Position numbers and translations under genes: made by a program | Part shown: piece after piece, positions 46,201 through 60,935 of the stretch | Layout of the letters: each line of letters begins with the position of its first letter | Numbering within the stretch: the first letter of the stretch is position 1 | Origin: Aporrectodea caliginosa | Taxonomy: Eukaryota; Annelida; Clitellata; Crassiclitellata; Lumbricidae | DNA length: 64,000 nucleotides | Direction of reading: 5' to 3' | NCBI GenBank assembly: GCA_020284085.1 | Contig: JACEVL010000150.1 | Coordinates: 2,004,616 to 2,068,615 of the forward strand | Notes under the pieces: generated by a model | What the model was told of the DNA's origin: nothing | Seen by the model: only the letters and a program-made list of their open reading frames with translations | The model's database searches: none

Positions 46201-49200
46201 TAGCCGTGGCTGAACAGATGGCACAAGTACAATACCAATTCCTCCTAATTGCAAGCTGCATACAGATCTTTTCAGTCAACTAATTCAATATAAGTCTGGT
46301 GCAGGCCTTTGTCTCTCCATGGAAGCTCCTTTTCTCTAATGGAAAGATAGCTAGACAAATTGTATGCAGCCTGTATCAGATGAAGAAGAGCCAGGAATAA
46401 CATGCCATGGCCAGTCACCATCAGTGACTGAATGGTGGTATGCCAGTCGTTCATATGATATTTAACTGGTAGTTGATAGTTTGACAAACTGATACCAGTC
46501 TTTCGGGTATCTTTCAACAGACTGTACTCTGGTGCCAGGTGTGGTTGCCTCGATTTCCCACCAAAGAACCAGATTGGGTGCAGCCAGGTGTGTTTCTTTG
46601 CCTCTTTCTCTGGTAATTTCACTCACATCATTTCTTAATAGTGACCATGAATGCCTGACATTTGCAAGTGTGTTTTTCACACAACGCAGTGCCAAGTCGG
46701 ATGCCGGATGCTATTCTTAATAAATTTCTAACCTTCAATGCTGAAGAGTGATTTCACATCTTTGGTGGCAACATCTGTTGGAGCTTCAGTTACAGGCAAA
46801 AGGAATTTGTCATAGCCTGCCAGAAGACTGGCCATAAAGCGAAGAAAAGCTTCCTGAATAGACATCTCAAATGTTTCCTGCAATCACAATTAACACAAAA
46901 CATCATTCTTTCTATCACTCCAAAAACCACAGAATCATTCATATTGAAACTGTAGTGTGGCCGATCGCCCGATTATTCGGGGTTGCCGATCGACGCTTGA
47001 GAGAGAGAACACGTTGATGGTTTGTGATGTTTATTCGACAGATGTTACACGCTCGGACCCCGTGTCCCGGTTGACAAGGGGACAGGAGTCCGGCCTAACG
47101 AACGCGCTGGATCTTGATCTCTCTCCTCTCTTCTGCCGTAATGGCTACCATTTATATAGCCCAATCAAGCCTCCTACACGGCATTCCTTTACCAGGCGCC
47201 AGTCAGTCTGTCTGCGCGTGCAGGTCTGTGTGGGAGGCACGATTCCCCTACCTGTGCTACGCACGCTGGGGCATTCCTGCCACGCCTACTCATAGCACAG
47301 CCTTCCCTCATTACTCTGTCCGTCTTTCTGACTGTCTGTCCGTCTGTCTCCCTCTCGCTCTGTATCTATGTGCGACCATCTCTCTAATTTGTGTGTGTTC
47401 CATAGAAGTCAGCCCCTACAAAACTATATTCCTAGTATGTATACAGACTGCTATGCTATATAAGACATAAACTAGTTTTCAGCAACCATTTCCATTAATT
47501 TAAAAAATTCAATTTGACTTAAGTTAACCAAATCTGTACCACAATAAACCAATCCATATTCCCAACCAGTCTGTAAATCATGTAAACATGTTCATACAGG
47601 AAAGTTCAGTGAAAGTTCAGTGAAAAAGAGGCAAGTGTCAGTGTGTGAAATCATGGAACAACATGATCCCATGTACACAAGTATATATGTATAAAGGCAC
47701 TTACTAGAGTGCCTTTTTAAGAACTACTCAAAAGCGCTGCCACCTGCGTGATCTAAACCAGTAATACACAATCTAAACCAGTGAAGACAGTTATGCATAC
47801 CTCTAAGATCATGGATACCATGGATTTCCTGTCAGATAATAAAACGAATATCTATCTACCAACCTCTCTGTCTTCTCACACAAGTATTAAGACCATGTAA
47901 CACATGTGTTAGCCAACACAACCTATTACACCACATAGTCCACCCTATATGTCACATCTTTCGTTAGCTTTAAATCAAACTGAAATTCAGCTTGGCTTTG
48001 AGGTTCTTTTATATGCCTTCCTTGAGTACAAGACAGTGGCACCTTAACAGTTACTATTTATAATCATTTTATTAGAAATTACAATAGTACAAAGCAAATA
48101 ACAGAATTTAAATTAGCTTTTCTCTTACAAGTGATTTTCTTCCTCTAAGGTCATGGATACCAAAAGCACCATGACGATCCAGTTCATCAGGTGTTGCCGG
48201 ATGCGATGAAACATTCAGGTACTGTTCGTAGAGTTCTTCCAGAGCAGATCGGAGAACTTTCACTGGCCGCTAAGAAACAAAACCTGTTACTGTAACTGCT
48301 GCCAAATACCTTACTAGGGCAAACCAAAGCAGCCACAAAATAATCATAGACCAGTAAACACAAGGAAAGAAAACACTGTGACTGGAGGCATAATATTTCA
48401 ATATGAAAAATCCAATGACCCCAGAGTGGCATTCATTAAATACAGAAATTAATTCTGAAAAGTAAGAAATGAGCATAAACAGATTATCTGGCAGTGAGAG
48501 ATGCCCTGTGCCCGATAAGGAAGTGGTAGGCTCAGGGCACCCACCATCCAGTGAAAAGCCAGCATATCTGGATTCCATCATTTATTGGGAATAGAGGAGG
48601 CAAGACGCGCTCAAGATTCATCAAAACCAAGGGTTGATGAATTGGTTTTGATTAATCTTAAGCACTCTATTCAACCTCTCTGTGACAAAGGACACAGAGA
48701 TCCAAGAAAGGATAGACTGCAGATGTCCGAGTTAGTGGCTTTTGGACTGACATGAAGTGAGATGGCATGATGTAGGAGAACCAACATTGGAACCTACATG
48801 TACACGATACTCTTGCCAGGACCTCCTGTTGGAAGCATCAGATATATATCAAGTTTCTTTGATTGATTGATTGATTGATGCTGGACTTAACCCTTGACTG
48901 GAATGCTTCTGGAGTTCTAGCCATCAATGACAGACTACTGGTGGTAAAATTTAGGTTTGTTGACAGCCATGGTTGCTTACGGATCAATGAAGCTTCTGAA
49001 TACATGAAAATCTTCTTACATATGCTGGAAGATGCCATGGCAGAAGGAATTTCAGATATTGTGTAGGACATATTCCTGGCAATAGTAGACTCTGGACACT
49101 TACTCTCTCCTATCATTTCTGGAACAGTCTGCTGTTTTTGACAAAGTTGACAGTAGCACCACTCCAAAGCGGGCAACATCCTACCAGACTATTAAGACAG

Positions 49201-52200
49201 CAAAGCATACAACCAGCCACAACTCCCTTGCATATCAACTATCCTTAGCTATGGTGTTCGTCGAGGCTCAGTCTTTACCTCCATCATACTCTCCACATCT
49301 TAGCCATAATATTGAAACATGCTCTGCCAGGTCATCTTTATGCTGATAGCTCACAGATCTTCTATGTCTTCTGTCCTCCTGATGATGAAGACAGTTTTTC
49401 AGATGCTTGTGAAGGTGTTTGCAGATTTCCTAGCTATAAGAATATGCAGATCAGAAGGAAGGTTATTCCATGTGGTCTGCCCCAGCCACTGAAAAGGCAC
49501 AACATTGCATCTTTGAAGTGCATGCAAAGGGAACAAGAAGTTCACCTCAAGATGCAGAACAAAGATTTCCACGGCCCGCCAAACCTGAAGCCAAACCTGA
49601 AGTGAGGCAACAAAACTCCCACAAGGGCTTTCCCTAACTGGCACTGCCAGACCCAAACCGAAATCCTAAATACGCTGGGAAATATTACAGAATATTACTG
49701 CAAGAACCAGCTTTGCAATTCTGGGACAGTTCAAATGATGTGACCTCTGCCGAATCTTGATCCGAGCAGAATCGATGACTGCAATTTGGCTTTGATCCTT
49801 TTGATGGCTTGCATATCAGCATCATTCATCTTTTGACTGTCATTAACACCATTGTTTCTCTGGCCGTTCAATAACAAAAGAAGGAAACAGATCCTAGTAA
49901 ACATCAGATGGAGGGCAGTCACTTTCACATGCATAGGTTTGAATATGACACTTGCCAATGTGCAGATTTATCCCATTTCATGACTAGGCTCAAGAACAAG
50001 ACGACTCACTACACAGACAGACAGACAGACAGGAAGGCAGACAGACAGACAGACAGGAAGGCAGACAGACAGACAGACAGCAGAGACTGTGCAATACTAA
50101 TCAATACAAATGCAGAACACAAGAAGAAACTACCATCACCAACCTTTGGCAAAATATTGGGATTTTGACATTTTCTTTCTTCTGACCTAAGTAAATAAAG
50201 AAATAGCAATCTCTTTTAATCTGGAAATTCTACAATGGTTAATTGTCCTTATTATGAGATCACAGAACTCTGCATCATCACAAAACTCAGACCCCTTCCC
50301 ACAGTATTATGTTAACAAGTTTCAACCTGCACTTAAAAATGAAAAATTAATTTTGGCTTCATTTGTATGCAAATGAAATCATGATTACTAATTTCTCTTG
50401 TTGCTGAAGGTTAAGGCTAATGTTTCATTTGACACATATGTATGCACACATGCCTGCATGCATGTATGTATGTATGAAGTATACAAGTAGTCATACATAC
50501 AAGTACATACATACATACACAGATGACTCAAGTACACAAGTGTATACATATGTAGATAAATTATATCCCTGAATAAAAACACCTGTTAAGAACCTTACAA
50601 AGGCACTCCTTGCTGGCCTAGCCTAAGTCACATGGAATCAACTCAGCAAGGAATGACATCCACTTTCAGACTATTTCTGGATCAGTGGATTCAACAATAG
50701 CTAGAATAATGTTAACTCAACTTTGACCAGCTGCAGAATGCTAATCCTGCTAGGATATTACAGTTTGGAACCACAGTCTGAGCCTCAAGGGGTCACCTAC
50801 TAAATGGTTTAAAACAAAAGATAAAGAACTACCAAGTCATCTCAACAGACCATGAAAGACCAGTACAACCTAATTAGAATAAAGAAAATTCAGCACAAAA
50901 ACTTTCTCTAAGACACCAACATTTCACTTAGGCATTTCTGAAACTACTGAAACAGTTTGCAGCATAACTGCTTCTTTACAAAAGCTCAAAATAAAGTCAA
51001 ACTTTTTACACAGTGAGCGTGCACGTGTCAAGGTCAACAAACGTGATGTCTGAAGGAGGATCAAACATGTCAAAATACCGCGAATCTAGACCTGCAAATA
51101 AAGAAATCAGACAAGCTATGATAATTGCAATTTACAGCATACTTCAAATTCATACAGTTTTTGCTGTCTGACATATTTATTACACTGCTCCCAAGATGTT
51201 TGGAAGTTCCCAAAACATTTGCCAATTTCACCTGAATGGTGAAGTACTTATTTTTCCATAGATAACTTGTCCAACCAACATCCTTGTTTGTATCAGAATT
51301 CTAAATTTGACAACTGATAGCATCTCTCGATCTACATGGAATATTAATATAAATGATACACCACTTTAAACAGAACTAATGCACTATTTCATTAAACAAG
51401 AATCTGAAAATGTGAGAAATCCAACTTAGATCTCATTTTGTCACAGCTGGTCACAAGTAGAGGTTTGTTCAATGGCAAATGGATGATCATCTGTTGTAAC
51501 TATTCAGATCTCAGAGGTCTTGGAGCATGGGATCCTTCTAAACGTGGCTTACTTGACATGAAAGCAGCAAGTCCATCTCCATGCAAAACTGTATTTGGCA
51601 AGCAGCTTGCCATCATACTCCACTTATAGCACAACCATTTTCATAGAAATCCTGGATTTCAAATGTAGCATCAGCTGTCACAGTCTGATAGATTTTCAGT
51701 ATCAACATCCCTGTACATTGTCTGCAAACAAACTTGCCATTTTCTAACCCTAACAATTGAATAATGCCAAAAGTACCAACACCTAAAACTACTTTGTTTT
51801 CAAAGTTATGGGCTGCTAAAGTGCTGTTACGTACCACTAAGGCTAGTGATTGATTAACTAGCTATTAAGTAGTAGCCCTTCTGTTGAGTTTGGCTTTCAA
51901 TTCCATCAGCTGTGGTATTCTTCACCAGTGCTTTGCAGTATTTTTCAGTATCAAACATCATTCTGTTGTCATGGTGTGCATTCTAACCCAAGGACCATGC
52001 AGGCAGCAGAAATGGTCCCTGGATTCGATTTCCGTAGTCCAGATGTCTTACCTGCCTTTACCAAAGTCCTAAACCATAAGCTGCCAATACTGGAGATCAA
52101 GGTTCACTTGTACTCATAATAACTAGGGGTGGGCAACGATTAAAAATATTTATCAAAATTATTAATCGCACGATTAAAATTTTTAATAACGCGATTAATT

Positions 52201-55200
52201 TTTAACGTATGTCACAATAGATGCGTTCAGTCAACTACTCTACCGACTCTGAGTAGTTACATTGAATAGGCGCTATATAAATGCTTGCAGTCAATAAACA
52301 AAAAGCAAACATGCTTTTACTACTTGTTTTTACTTTTTAGTTTTTACTTTAAAGTTTAAAGTTTAAACTGAGCGATTTTATCAAGAATTGTTTTAGCGCA
52401 TTTCTGGAAATAATGGGGCGCAGTGACAATCGCGTTAACTGCGTTAAAAATGCAATCACGTTAATTAATTAACGCATTAATTGCATTAATAATGCGTTAA
52501 ATGCCCAGCCTAATAATAACTAAGAATATGACACACTTCGTTTCAGTGTTTTACTGTAGCAGCAGAATGGGTCAAAGAAGAGAAACAGATAGCGCATTGG
52601 ATAACACACTGTCGTAGAGAGCGAGAGGTACCGAGTTCGAGCCCCGTAGGGCGGATATGCTTTGTAGGCTGTTAATACCGCCGTGTATTACAGGCTGTCT
52701 GTTCTGTTAGTAGTTAAGATTGTTTCAATTGCATAACATGTAAATGTGCAGTGCGTTTGTCAGGCGCCTAATTAAAGAAAAGATATTATTATTATTAAAC
52801 TACAAAGACAAAGCAACTGGTAATGGTTTTTTTATCTCCTTTTATCAAAGATGGCTGAGAAATATGTGTCGAAACAGCTTATACAATATCTTGAGGCTAA
52901 TTCCCTGTTGCAATGGTAACCAACAAACACAGGCAAACAAAATGTTAGACCCAAACATGACAGAAATTCATACAATAACAGCTCAAATGATTGATCCAGT
53001 CACTGACAGTCTGAACCGACAGAAGTCTGGTTCAGACCAAATGCATGATGAATAAAATCAGAGACTGCATACACAGCTTGCAGCAAGACTGACACACATT
53101 CATTCTTTCTTTCATTCACTCACACATTCATTCGCTCATTCATTCCCTTATTCACTCATTCATTCACTCATTCTTTCGTTAAAATCATTTATAATAATGG
53201 CTGACCAGAATTTTTTTAAATTGGGACATTTATTCATCTATACTGACATGCTTCAACTATTGTAATTCTGTCGATGCAGGTCTGCCAAAGTTCAGAAGAA
53301 ACTGTCAACTTCATCATCTTCTCAACTGCACCAACTGACTATCAACCAAAAAGGTCAATGTTCCCTCATATATCGAAGCATAATAGGTACACATTTCACT
53401 GGTTTCCCACTGAGGATATAATAAAGTTCACGATACTTCTTGAAGTGCATGCAGAGTATCTAGCATGCAGAGTCAAGTACATATCACTTAAAGACATGCA
53501 ACTGTGAAGAAAAAGACCAGACAAACCTATTATAAAAGGCGTTGGGGAGTCAAGAACACCTGCCAACTGAAGTGGACAAAGAGGAATGTAAGGACACTGC
53601 CAACGGAATGGGAATATCATCTGCAACAACACAAATTGCTTGGCAATTACATAAAAACTTATAAGTATAAGAAAATACGTTAAACAATGAGTTCAATTAT
53701 ATTTTAGAAACTTCATTTTCAGGCAGGAATGTTTATCTAATTTTTGTTCGTAAGCCAAAAGTTACTAAACCTTTAAAAGCATTCTGATTTCTTTTAGGGT
53801 TCAAGCTTGCATTTGTAAATTTATCTCTTCTGTCTTGGATTCTATTAGAAGGGATCCTGGGCAAGTCCTTCACTCGCAATTGCTCATGCACTTCGGCGTG
53901 AATTCAGAGTCGGGAGTGCCTCTGAGTAGAAATCTTGAAGGGGCGCTATAACAAGTGCTCATACAAGACAAGACAAGAATTTCTATTTCAATTCAATTTA
54001 TATTTTTACCGATATTGGACAATGTGTTGTTTGGATTAAAATGCTGCTACTGCAAATGGCTATTAAACATGTTTCTAACATAGTAAGTCATTACATATCA
54101 GATGCTAGTTCAGGATTTCACACAGGGAAATATTTTTGTTATTTTATTCTATTCATAGAAGCAATATGGCAAACTTGTTGTATCATCTATTATTGTCTAT
54201 TTGCTTACCACACCTGGTCAGTCCATTGTGTCTCTGCATTTCCACTTAGACCTTCTTTATTCCTACCAGACAAGCCTTGTAAGCCACATTGTTATCAGTT
54301 TGTTTGCAGTTGATCTGTCATAGATAAAGATAAAAAATACTCCACCTGCTAAGACATTTCATTCTTAATACTGGTGCATCTTCCCCTTATTTGATAGAAC
54401 ACCAGAACAACTGCAGTCAAGCCTTCTTTGATTAAACATGGAACCAGTTTTAACTGCCAAGAACTTACTGAGACAACAGCCTCTGAAACGCTTGTCAGCA
54501 GATCAGGACGCAATGAGTGAATAAGAATTCTGTGCTCCATTAGAACGTAGAAGACTAAACAGATGATGTTGTCTGGACCAAGGTTCATCAGCATCTTGAC
54601 AAATGATGCTCCACTGCATAATAAAACAACAGTAACTACAGAAAATCCAAAAAAAATCACAGGTTGAGCAGAATTATGTTCACTAAACAACAGAAAAGAA
54701 TACAGCAAATACTTGTATACAATGCAGTTTCATGTGCAAGTTGACCTTCAAAATGTTATTTTACAGAAACAAAACTCACACCTCAGAAATGTAATGTAAT
54801 TCTCAGAAATTTCTCAGTGTCACACAAAAGTCACGTCTGGGAGATCAGTGAATTCACTGGGGATATATCAAATCAAATCTGCAACAGCCAGGTTGTTTGG
54901 TCCATTTCAGTGCCAGGTCAGAATCCTTGGAGGTCAAGCCGACGAGACATCATGCACGGTTCTATGGTGAAATCGCTGATGATGGTGGTCGTCAGGTGGC
55001 ACAGGCGTAGAATCAGGATAGGATAGCTTGAAGAGTTCGGTTTTCAGTTGTCAGTGGAAAGCTGGACAGCAGAGGGCAAGCGGAGGGCAAGCGGAGGAGA
55101 GGTGAGATTGACAGATGAGACAACTTGGCAGACATCTCTGGACAACAAAGGGTAGTTTAAGAATGTCAGAGAGGAGGAGAGAAGAGGCCGAGGTAGAGAA

Positions 55201-58200
55201 GATATGATAGCGAGTATCCAGCACCATTAACAGTGAACGAATGTGAAGAAAAGTATGGCTTGCTCCAAGATTGAACTGCCTTCCAGAGATTCCAAGTACA
55301 GAGGGAAGGCTTTAGTCGGATAGCATGGTCTATTCACTCTATTGTATTGAAAGCGGCAGAAATGTGAACAATACACAAACGAGAGACTTGTTGACGACCT
55401 ATCACCATGAAAAGTTTGCTGTACAGTGATATGAGGACTGTTTCAATGGAGTGATGTTTCGTGTAAGCATATTGATTTGGGTTTAGGAGGTTGTGTGAGG
55501 TAAGATAGCTGTTGAGGTGAGAGAGGACAATTCGTTCGGAGAGTTCCAATAGGAAAGAGAGAATTGAAATTGGATGGTAGTTCCTTGTCTACGAATGGTT
55601 TTTAAGAAGTGGTTTAAGAACCGAGTTTTTGAAAAGCACAGACAGGATATGTACCAGTAGACAGGTTGATGATCTTGGTTATAGCATAAATCGTGAAAAT
55701 TAAATGAAATATCCACTTCCAGTCTTCCATGTGCAGTACTACAAAATATGTGCTATATATAGTGTTTGCGCAATATATAGTTTTTGAGAACTGTCTTGTA
55801 TAACTCCCATTAAAGATGCACAGGCTCATAAATAAGTCAAACTCATAACTTAAACTTTAAAAGGTCCCAAATAGGCGGTTGTAAGTTCTTAACTGAAAAG
55901 AGTTGTTTATGCAACTAGAAAGTGAGTTTGGATATTGAGAATGATAGAATACATGTACACATTTGATTAATTCCCGACACTTTCAATCAGCAGATCTATG
56001 TGTAGTCAAAAATGAATATGTCTCATACCACTAATCTATAATTATAAGCGACTGACTGCCAATGACAAGAGCAAAATCTTAACTAAACACCATAAGCTGT
56101 AAAACAAGATTAATTAATTTTGTACCTGACACACAAGCAAACTGTAGTTTTACCACATATCCAGTTATTAACTCACTACTTCACCTCTACATCACCAAAA
56201 TTCAATGTAATACAACTTGCCTAATGTTGGTGTTTATACACATAAGAAAAAAACAACATTTATACATAGCATGAAACATAAATGACTCTCCTTCAAAAAT
56301 AAAAAATATAACCTGATCTTGAGTCTTGCACTAAATTTATTAGTGTTTGAAGCAGCTGATCTGATGCTTGCTATGTCAAATTTGGTAAACTGACAAAAAA
56401 CTAAAAAGAATGACCAAAACCTCGGTTTCAGCATCCTACACAACATCCTACGCATTTTTGCTTAGAATGTTTGGCTGCTCAGACAGCAGAACATATAGAT
56501 ATGTATTATTCACTGGCCGAGATGATGAAATGGCTACCTCTTTGGAAGTGGAGTCTCCTCTGGCAAGAGCAGAGATACTGATTCAGTCGACAACTGAAAT
56601 AAGCAAATAACTCATAGCAGCACAAGCACATACATTACGAAAAACACTAATAACAAAACTTGTACCACAAAAATAGGTACCAAACTGATACTCTGCTATG
56701 TACAAGTCTCTACAATGTACTCTATAAATGCATGATGTCAGAAAACAATCACATCTCCACACCACATTGCCATATCTCCACACCAGTGGAGATGTACATA
56801 TTGTATCAAGACACATAATATGGCACCCTTTAACTTTAACTACCTCACAAAAGCGCTGCACACATGGCTTAGATCTGACATGCATAATGTCAGATCTAAA
56901 CAAGTACGCTTTAGGACAGTTTGAGAATGTCTGCTGCACAGGGCCGAGTGCAGCAACCAGTGTTGTTAAAAGTATCGGGCAAATGTACTTAAGTAAAAGT
57001 AAAAAGGACTTTAAATACTTAAGTAAAAGTAAAAGTACTCGTCAAAAAAAGTTACTTTCGTAAAAGTAAAAAGTATTCTTCCAAATAATACTTTACAAGT
57101 AAAAAGTAAAAGTACTGAGTCTTAATTGGACCCAATTGTTTACTTTCAAGACGACTAATTTCTCAAAATGCATTCAATCCAGCGCGTTTATTTTTTACTA
57201 TTGTTAAACTGGCACAGCTAAAGAAAAGGAGTCTAATAATAATAATAATAATATCTTTTCTTTAATAAGCGCCTGACAAACGCACTGCGCTGTACATTTA
57301 CATGTTATGCAATTGAAACAATCTTAACTACTAACAGAACAGACAGCTTGCAATACAACGGCGCTAATAGCAGCCTACAAAGCATATCCGCCCAACGGGG
57401 GCTCGAACTCGGTACCTCTCGGTCTCTGTGCCAGATGTTATCCAATGCGCCACGGGCCCCCCCTAACAGCTGCACTTGCACGAAATTGGAGTAGGCCTAC
57501 TCAATCTATTAAATAGTTCCTTCAAACTAGGCCAGGCTGCAATGCTGTACAAAATTATATTCTTTCTCGTAAAGAATTCTGCAGCATCACCTTCATCGTT
57601 AACATCTGCCGTCATTTGCATATATGGCCATGGATGTTCGAAATTGTAAATGGGAAATTGAAAGAGTTTAGGGATAAATTTAACAAATATGCAAACAATG
57701 TCCACTTTTTCGTAAGACAATTTCGCACTTATTTTCCAAGCTGCGCAGGAACTACCGCCACAAGTCACATGCTTTGGTTGAAGCTTGTCTATTGGTCACA
57801 GATAGAAATTGCCAGAGTCTTTAGAACACTGGCAGCAACGCAGCAAAAAGATGGTCCAATACATACGATGAGCTATAGTTGAAGTACGGAAGCGTGACAC
57901 CTGCATATGGAATGGATGGAAGCAGCATCATCAAAGCCTTGTCATAGGAACATAATGATAAATATGATTTAGTCAAATAATCAGCTGCATTTTAGAGCTC
58001 ACTTTCATCTGATGTGTATTCTTCTAGTACAAAAACAAAGAGCCTAAAAGACATGTCTAACCCATGTATGTAAAAATAGCATAAACAGCTATAATACCTG
58101 AACAAGGATACGTGGTCTCTCTCTTGAAGGAAAGGGGACTTCAGACATGAAGTGACCAATGTGCCTAACAAAAAGAAAAACAAATCTAAAACCAATACAA

Positions 58201-60895
58201 TTCAATCTAATCATGAAACATCAGTTGAACCATAATTGTTATCATAATGTACAAGATCTCAATTCATTGTTGCCTCAAAATAGAATCAAATTTCATGGTA
58301 ACAATCCTTCAAATGCAACCAGTTACAATACAAGAGACCAGAGAAACCAGACGAAAGCACCATGTCTCAGTTTCGTAACTCTAAAACCATTAAAAAACTA
58401 AATCTTTTCTTGTAGATAAATTTAATCCTAATTAAAAATAAATTACTTTAAATGAGTTTTTCATATCATCTGTAAGAAAATTATGACTCTTGGTATGTGT
58501 AAAGAAAGTCAAAATATAGATTTAATTTTATCAGCTAGGTTGATAAAATCAAATCAACATTGACGTTGTCATTCAGTATCTATCATTCTAAACTGGACCT
58601 ATACCAAATATTCGTATTCAATTCACTTTAAACATCAGTAGTGCTCTGAATAATTTGTTTGTTATTGGCCAAGAAGTTTCTTTAATATAAATATGAATAC
58701 AAAATGCTCTATATAAAATTAGTAACATCTACAAAAGTAAATACACTATATAGATCAGGGGTAGCGAACCAAAGGCACGCATGCCCAAAGTGGCATGTCT
58801 ATAAATATTTTTGGCACGTGGAATTCAGAGCATCCCCAAAAATGTTCAGCTTAAAAACTACACAATCACTCATAGTTTCTTTTATGAAGGATTTTATTTT
58901 AACACCTTTCTAAAAGCATCTTTCAAATAATATCGTTTATTTTTTTTTACATTTTGTCGGTTAAAATCTATATGAGAAAAATAATTATATACTGTGCAAA
59001 ATTCTGAAAAGCACGCTAGGGTAGGGCCTACTTTTTGAAATGGTACGCCATCCTAATATAGAATTTCACTTCCATTTGTGGTTTCCATTGGTGACCTACA
59101 CTCTCCCCAATATAACTTCCAGTTTTATACTTTTGAGTAAAGTGATCTTTAACTTCAGATTGTAGTTTAACTCAATTTATTAAACTTATATAGTCTAAAA
59201 AGTGTTCTAAAATAATTGCATTTGGTCATAGAAATCTCAAGATAATCTGGACAAAGAGACCCAAGCATAGCCACATATTCCACATTCAAGGCATCAACTT
59301 GCTGTGGCAATGGCTCAATTTGACAAGTTCACATCAACACTCTAAATAATTATTCGACTGGAACTTACTAAGAATAACAGGGATGTGAAGAAGCTGAACT
59401 GTTACTTTGCAGACATAGATTACTTGTAATCAAAAGTACTGCCAAATATCCAGTGTTGTTAAAAGTATCGGGCAAATGTACTTAAGTAAAAGTAAAAGTA
59501 AATAGGACTTTACTTACTTAAGTAAAAGTAAAAAGTACTCGTCAAAAAAGTTACTTTCGTAAAAGTAAAAAGTATTCTTTCCAAATAATACTTTTTAAGT
59601 AAAAAGTAAAAGTACTGAGTCTTAATTGGACCCAATTTTTTATTTCCAAGAAGACTAATTTCTCAAAATGCATTCAATCTAGAGCGTTTATTTGTTTATT
59701 ATTGTTAAACTGGCACAGCTAAAGAAAAGGAGTCTAACAGCTGCACTTGCACGAAATTGGAGTAGGCCTACTCAATCTATTAAATAGGCCTAGGCCTAGT
59801 TCCTTCAAACTAGGCCAGGCTGCAATGCTGTACAAAATTTTATTGTTTCTCGTAAAGAATTCTGCGGCATCATCTTCATCGTAAACATCTGCAGTCATTT
59901 GCATATATGGCCATGAATGTTCGAAATTGTAAACGGATAATTGAAAGAGCTTAGGGAAAAATTTAATAAATGTGTAAACAATGTCCACGTTTTCGTAAGA
60001 CAATTTCACACTATTTTCAAAGCTGCGCAGAAACAAACCGCCACAAGTCACATGTTTTGGTTGAAGCTTGTCTATTGGTCACAGTTACAAATTGCCAGCA
60101 TCTATGAATAGATTTCCAATGGTGCTCGTGCTGCGATATTAGCTCTGTCAGCCTCTCCCTTTGTTAAAATAATGTTATAGCGCAATTCATAGTAACGAAC
60201 GAGGTAACGAATATTACGTAAATTGTAACGAAGTAAAAGTACCGAAAAATGGTTTAAATGTTACTTCGTTACAAGTAAAAGTATTTCCGTTTTGTACTAC
60301 TTCGTTACAAGTAAAAGTACTGAAACTTTTACTTAAGTACAGTAATGCGTTACTTTTACTTCGTTACTTTACAACACTGCAAATATCTCACTAGTGCTTT
60401 CAACAGTCAGTGAAGGTGTCCGTATATGATACCTCTCCAGGAGTTAGGTGAATTATTATGTATGTATGTATGAGCACTTGTTATAGCGCCTCTTCAAGAA
60501 TTCTACTCAGAGGCGCTCCCGACTACAGCGCGGACACTGAATCGGAGTTTCACGCCGAAGCGCATGAGCAATTGTGAGTGAAGGACTTGCCCAGGGTCCC
60601 TACACGGAGGCTTGAGGTGGATTCGAACCCACAACCCTCCGGCTGCAAGGCACCGAACATACCTCTACACCACTGCGCCCCATTATCATTGTTTTTATTT
60701 GTATCAAATGTTTGCACTAACCTTTAATAATATAGCAATGTCATAGCATTGGTTGTATATATAACAAAAATTTATTTGTTTGAATGTATTAATCTTGCCA
60801 TGTACAGTGCTGTGCGTTTGCTAGTGCTTCTCAATAAAGGATATACTTATTTACTTATATATATATATATGTATATATATATACATATATATATG

Positions 60896-60935
<40 letters not shown>

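Larger units (their letters stand above)
45894..54885. repeat. Segmental duplication, copy B (DENND4 cassette B)
   Basis: Head-to-tail duplicate of copy A. Its own insertions are a hAT MITE (52124-52512) and SINEs (52590-52797, 53850-53977). Its exons keep residues conserved across the DENND4 family. Confidence 0.92.

Noticed and set aside
51613..51837. 74-codon minus-strand open frame
   Set aside because: No splice context or recognised domain, and the homologous copy A region does not preserve it; treated as intron.
58757..59060. Possible hAT element starting CAGGGGTAGCGAACC
   Set aside because: No matching right terminus or target duplication could be located by eye.
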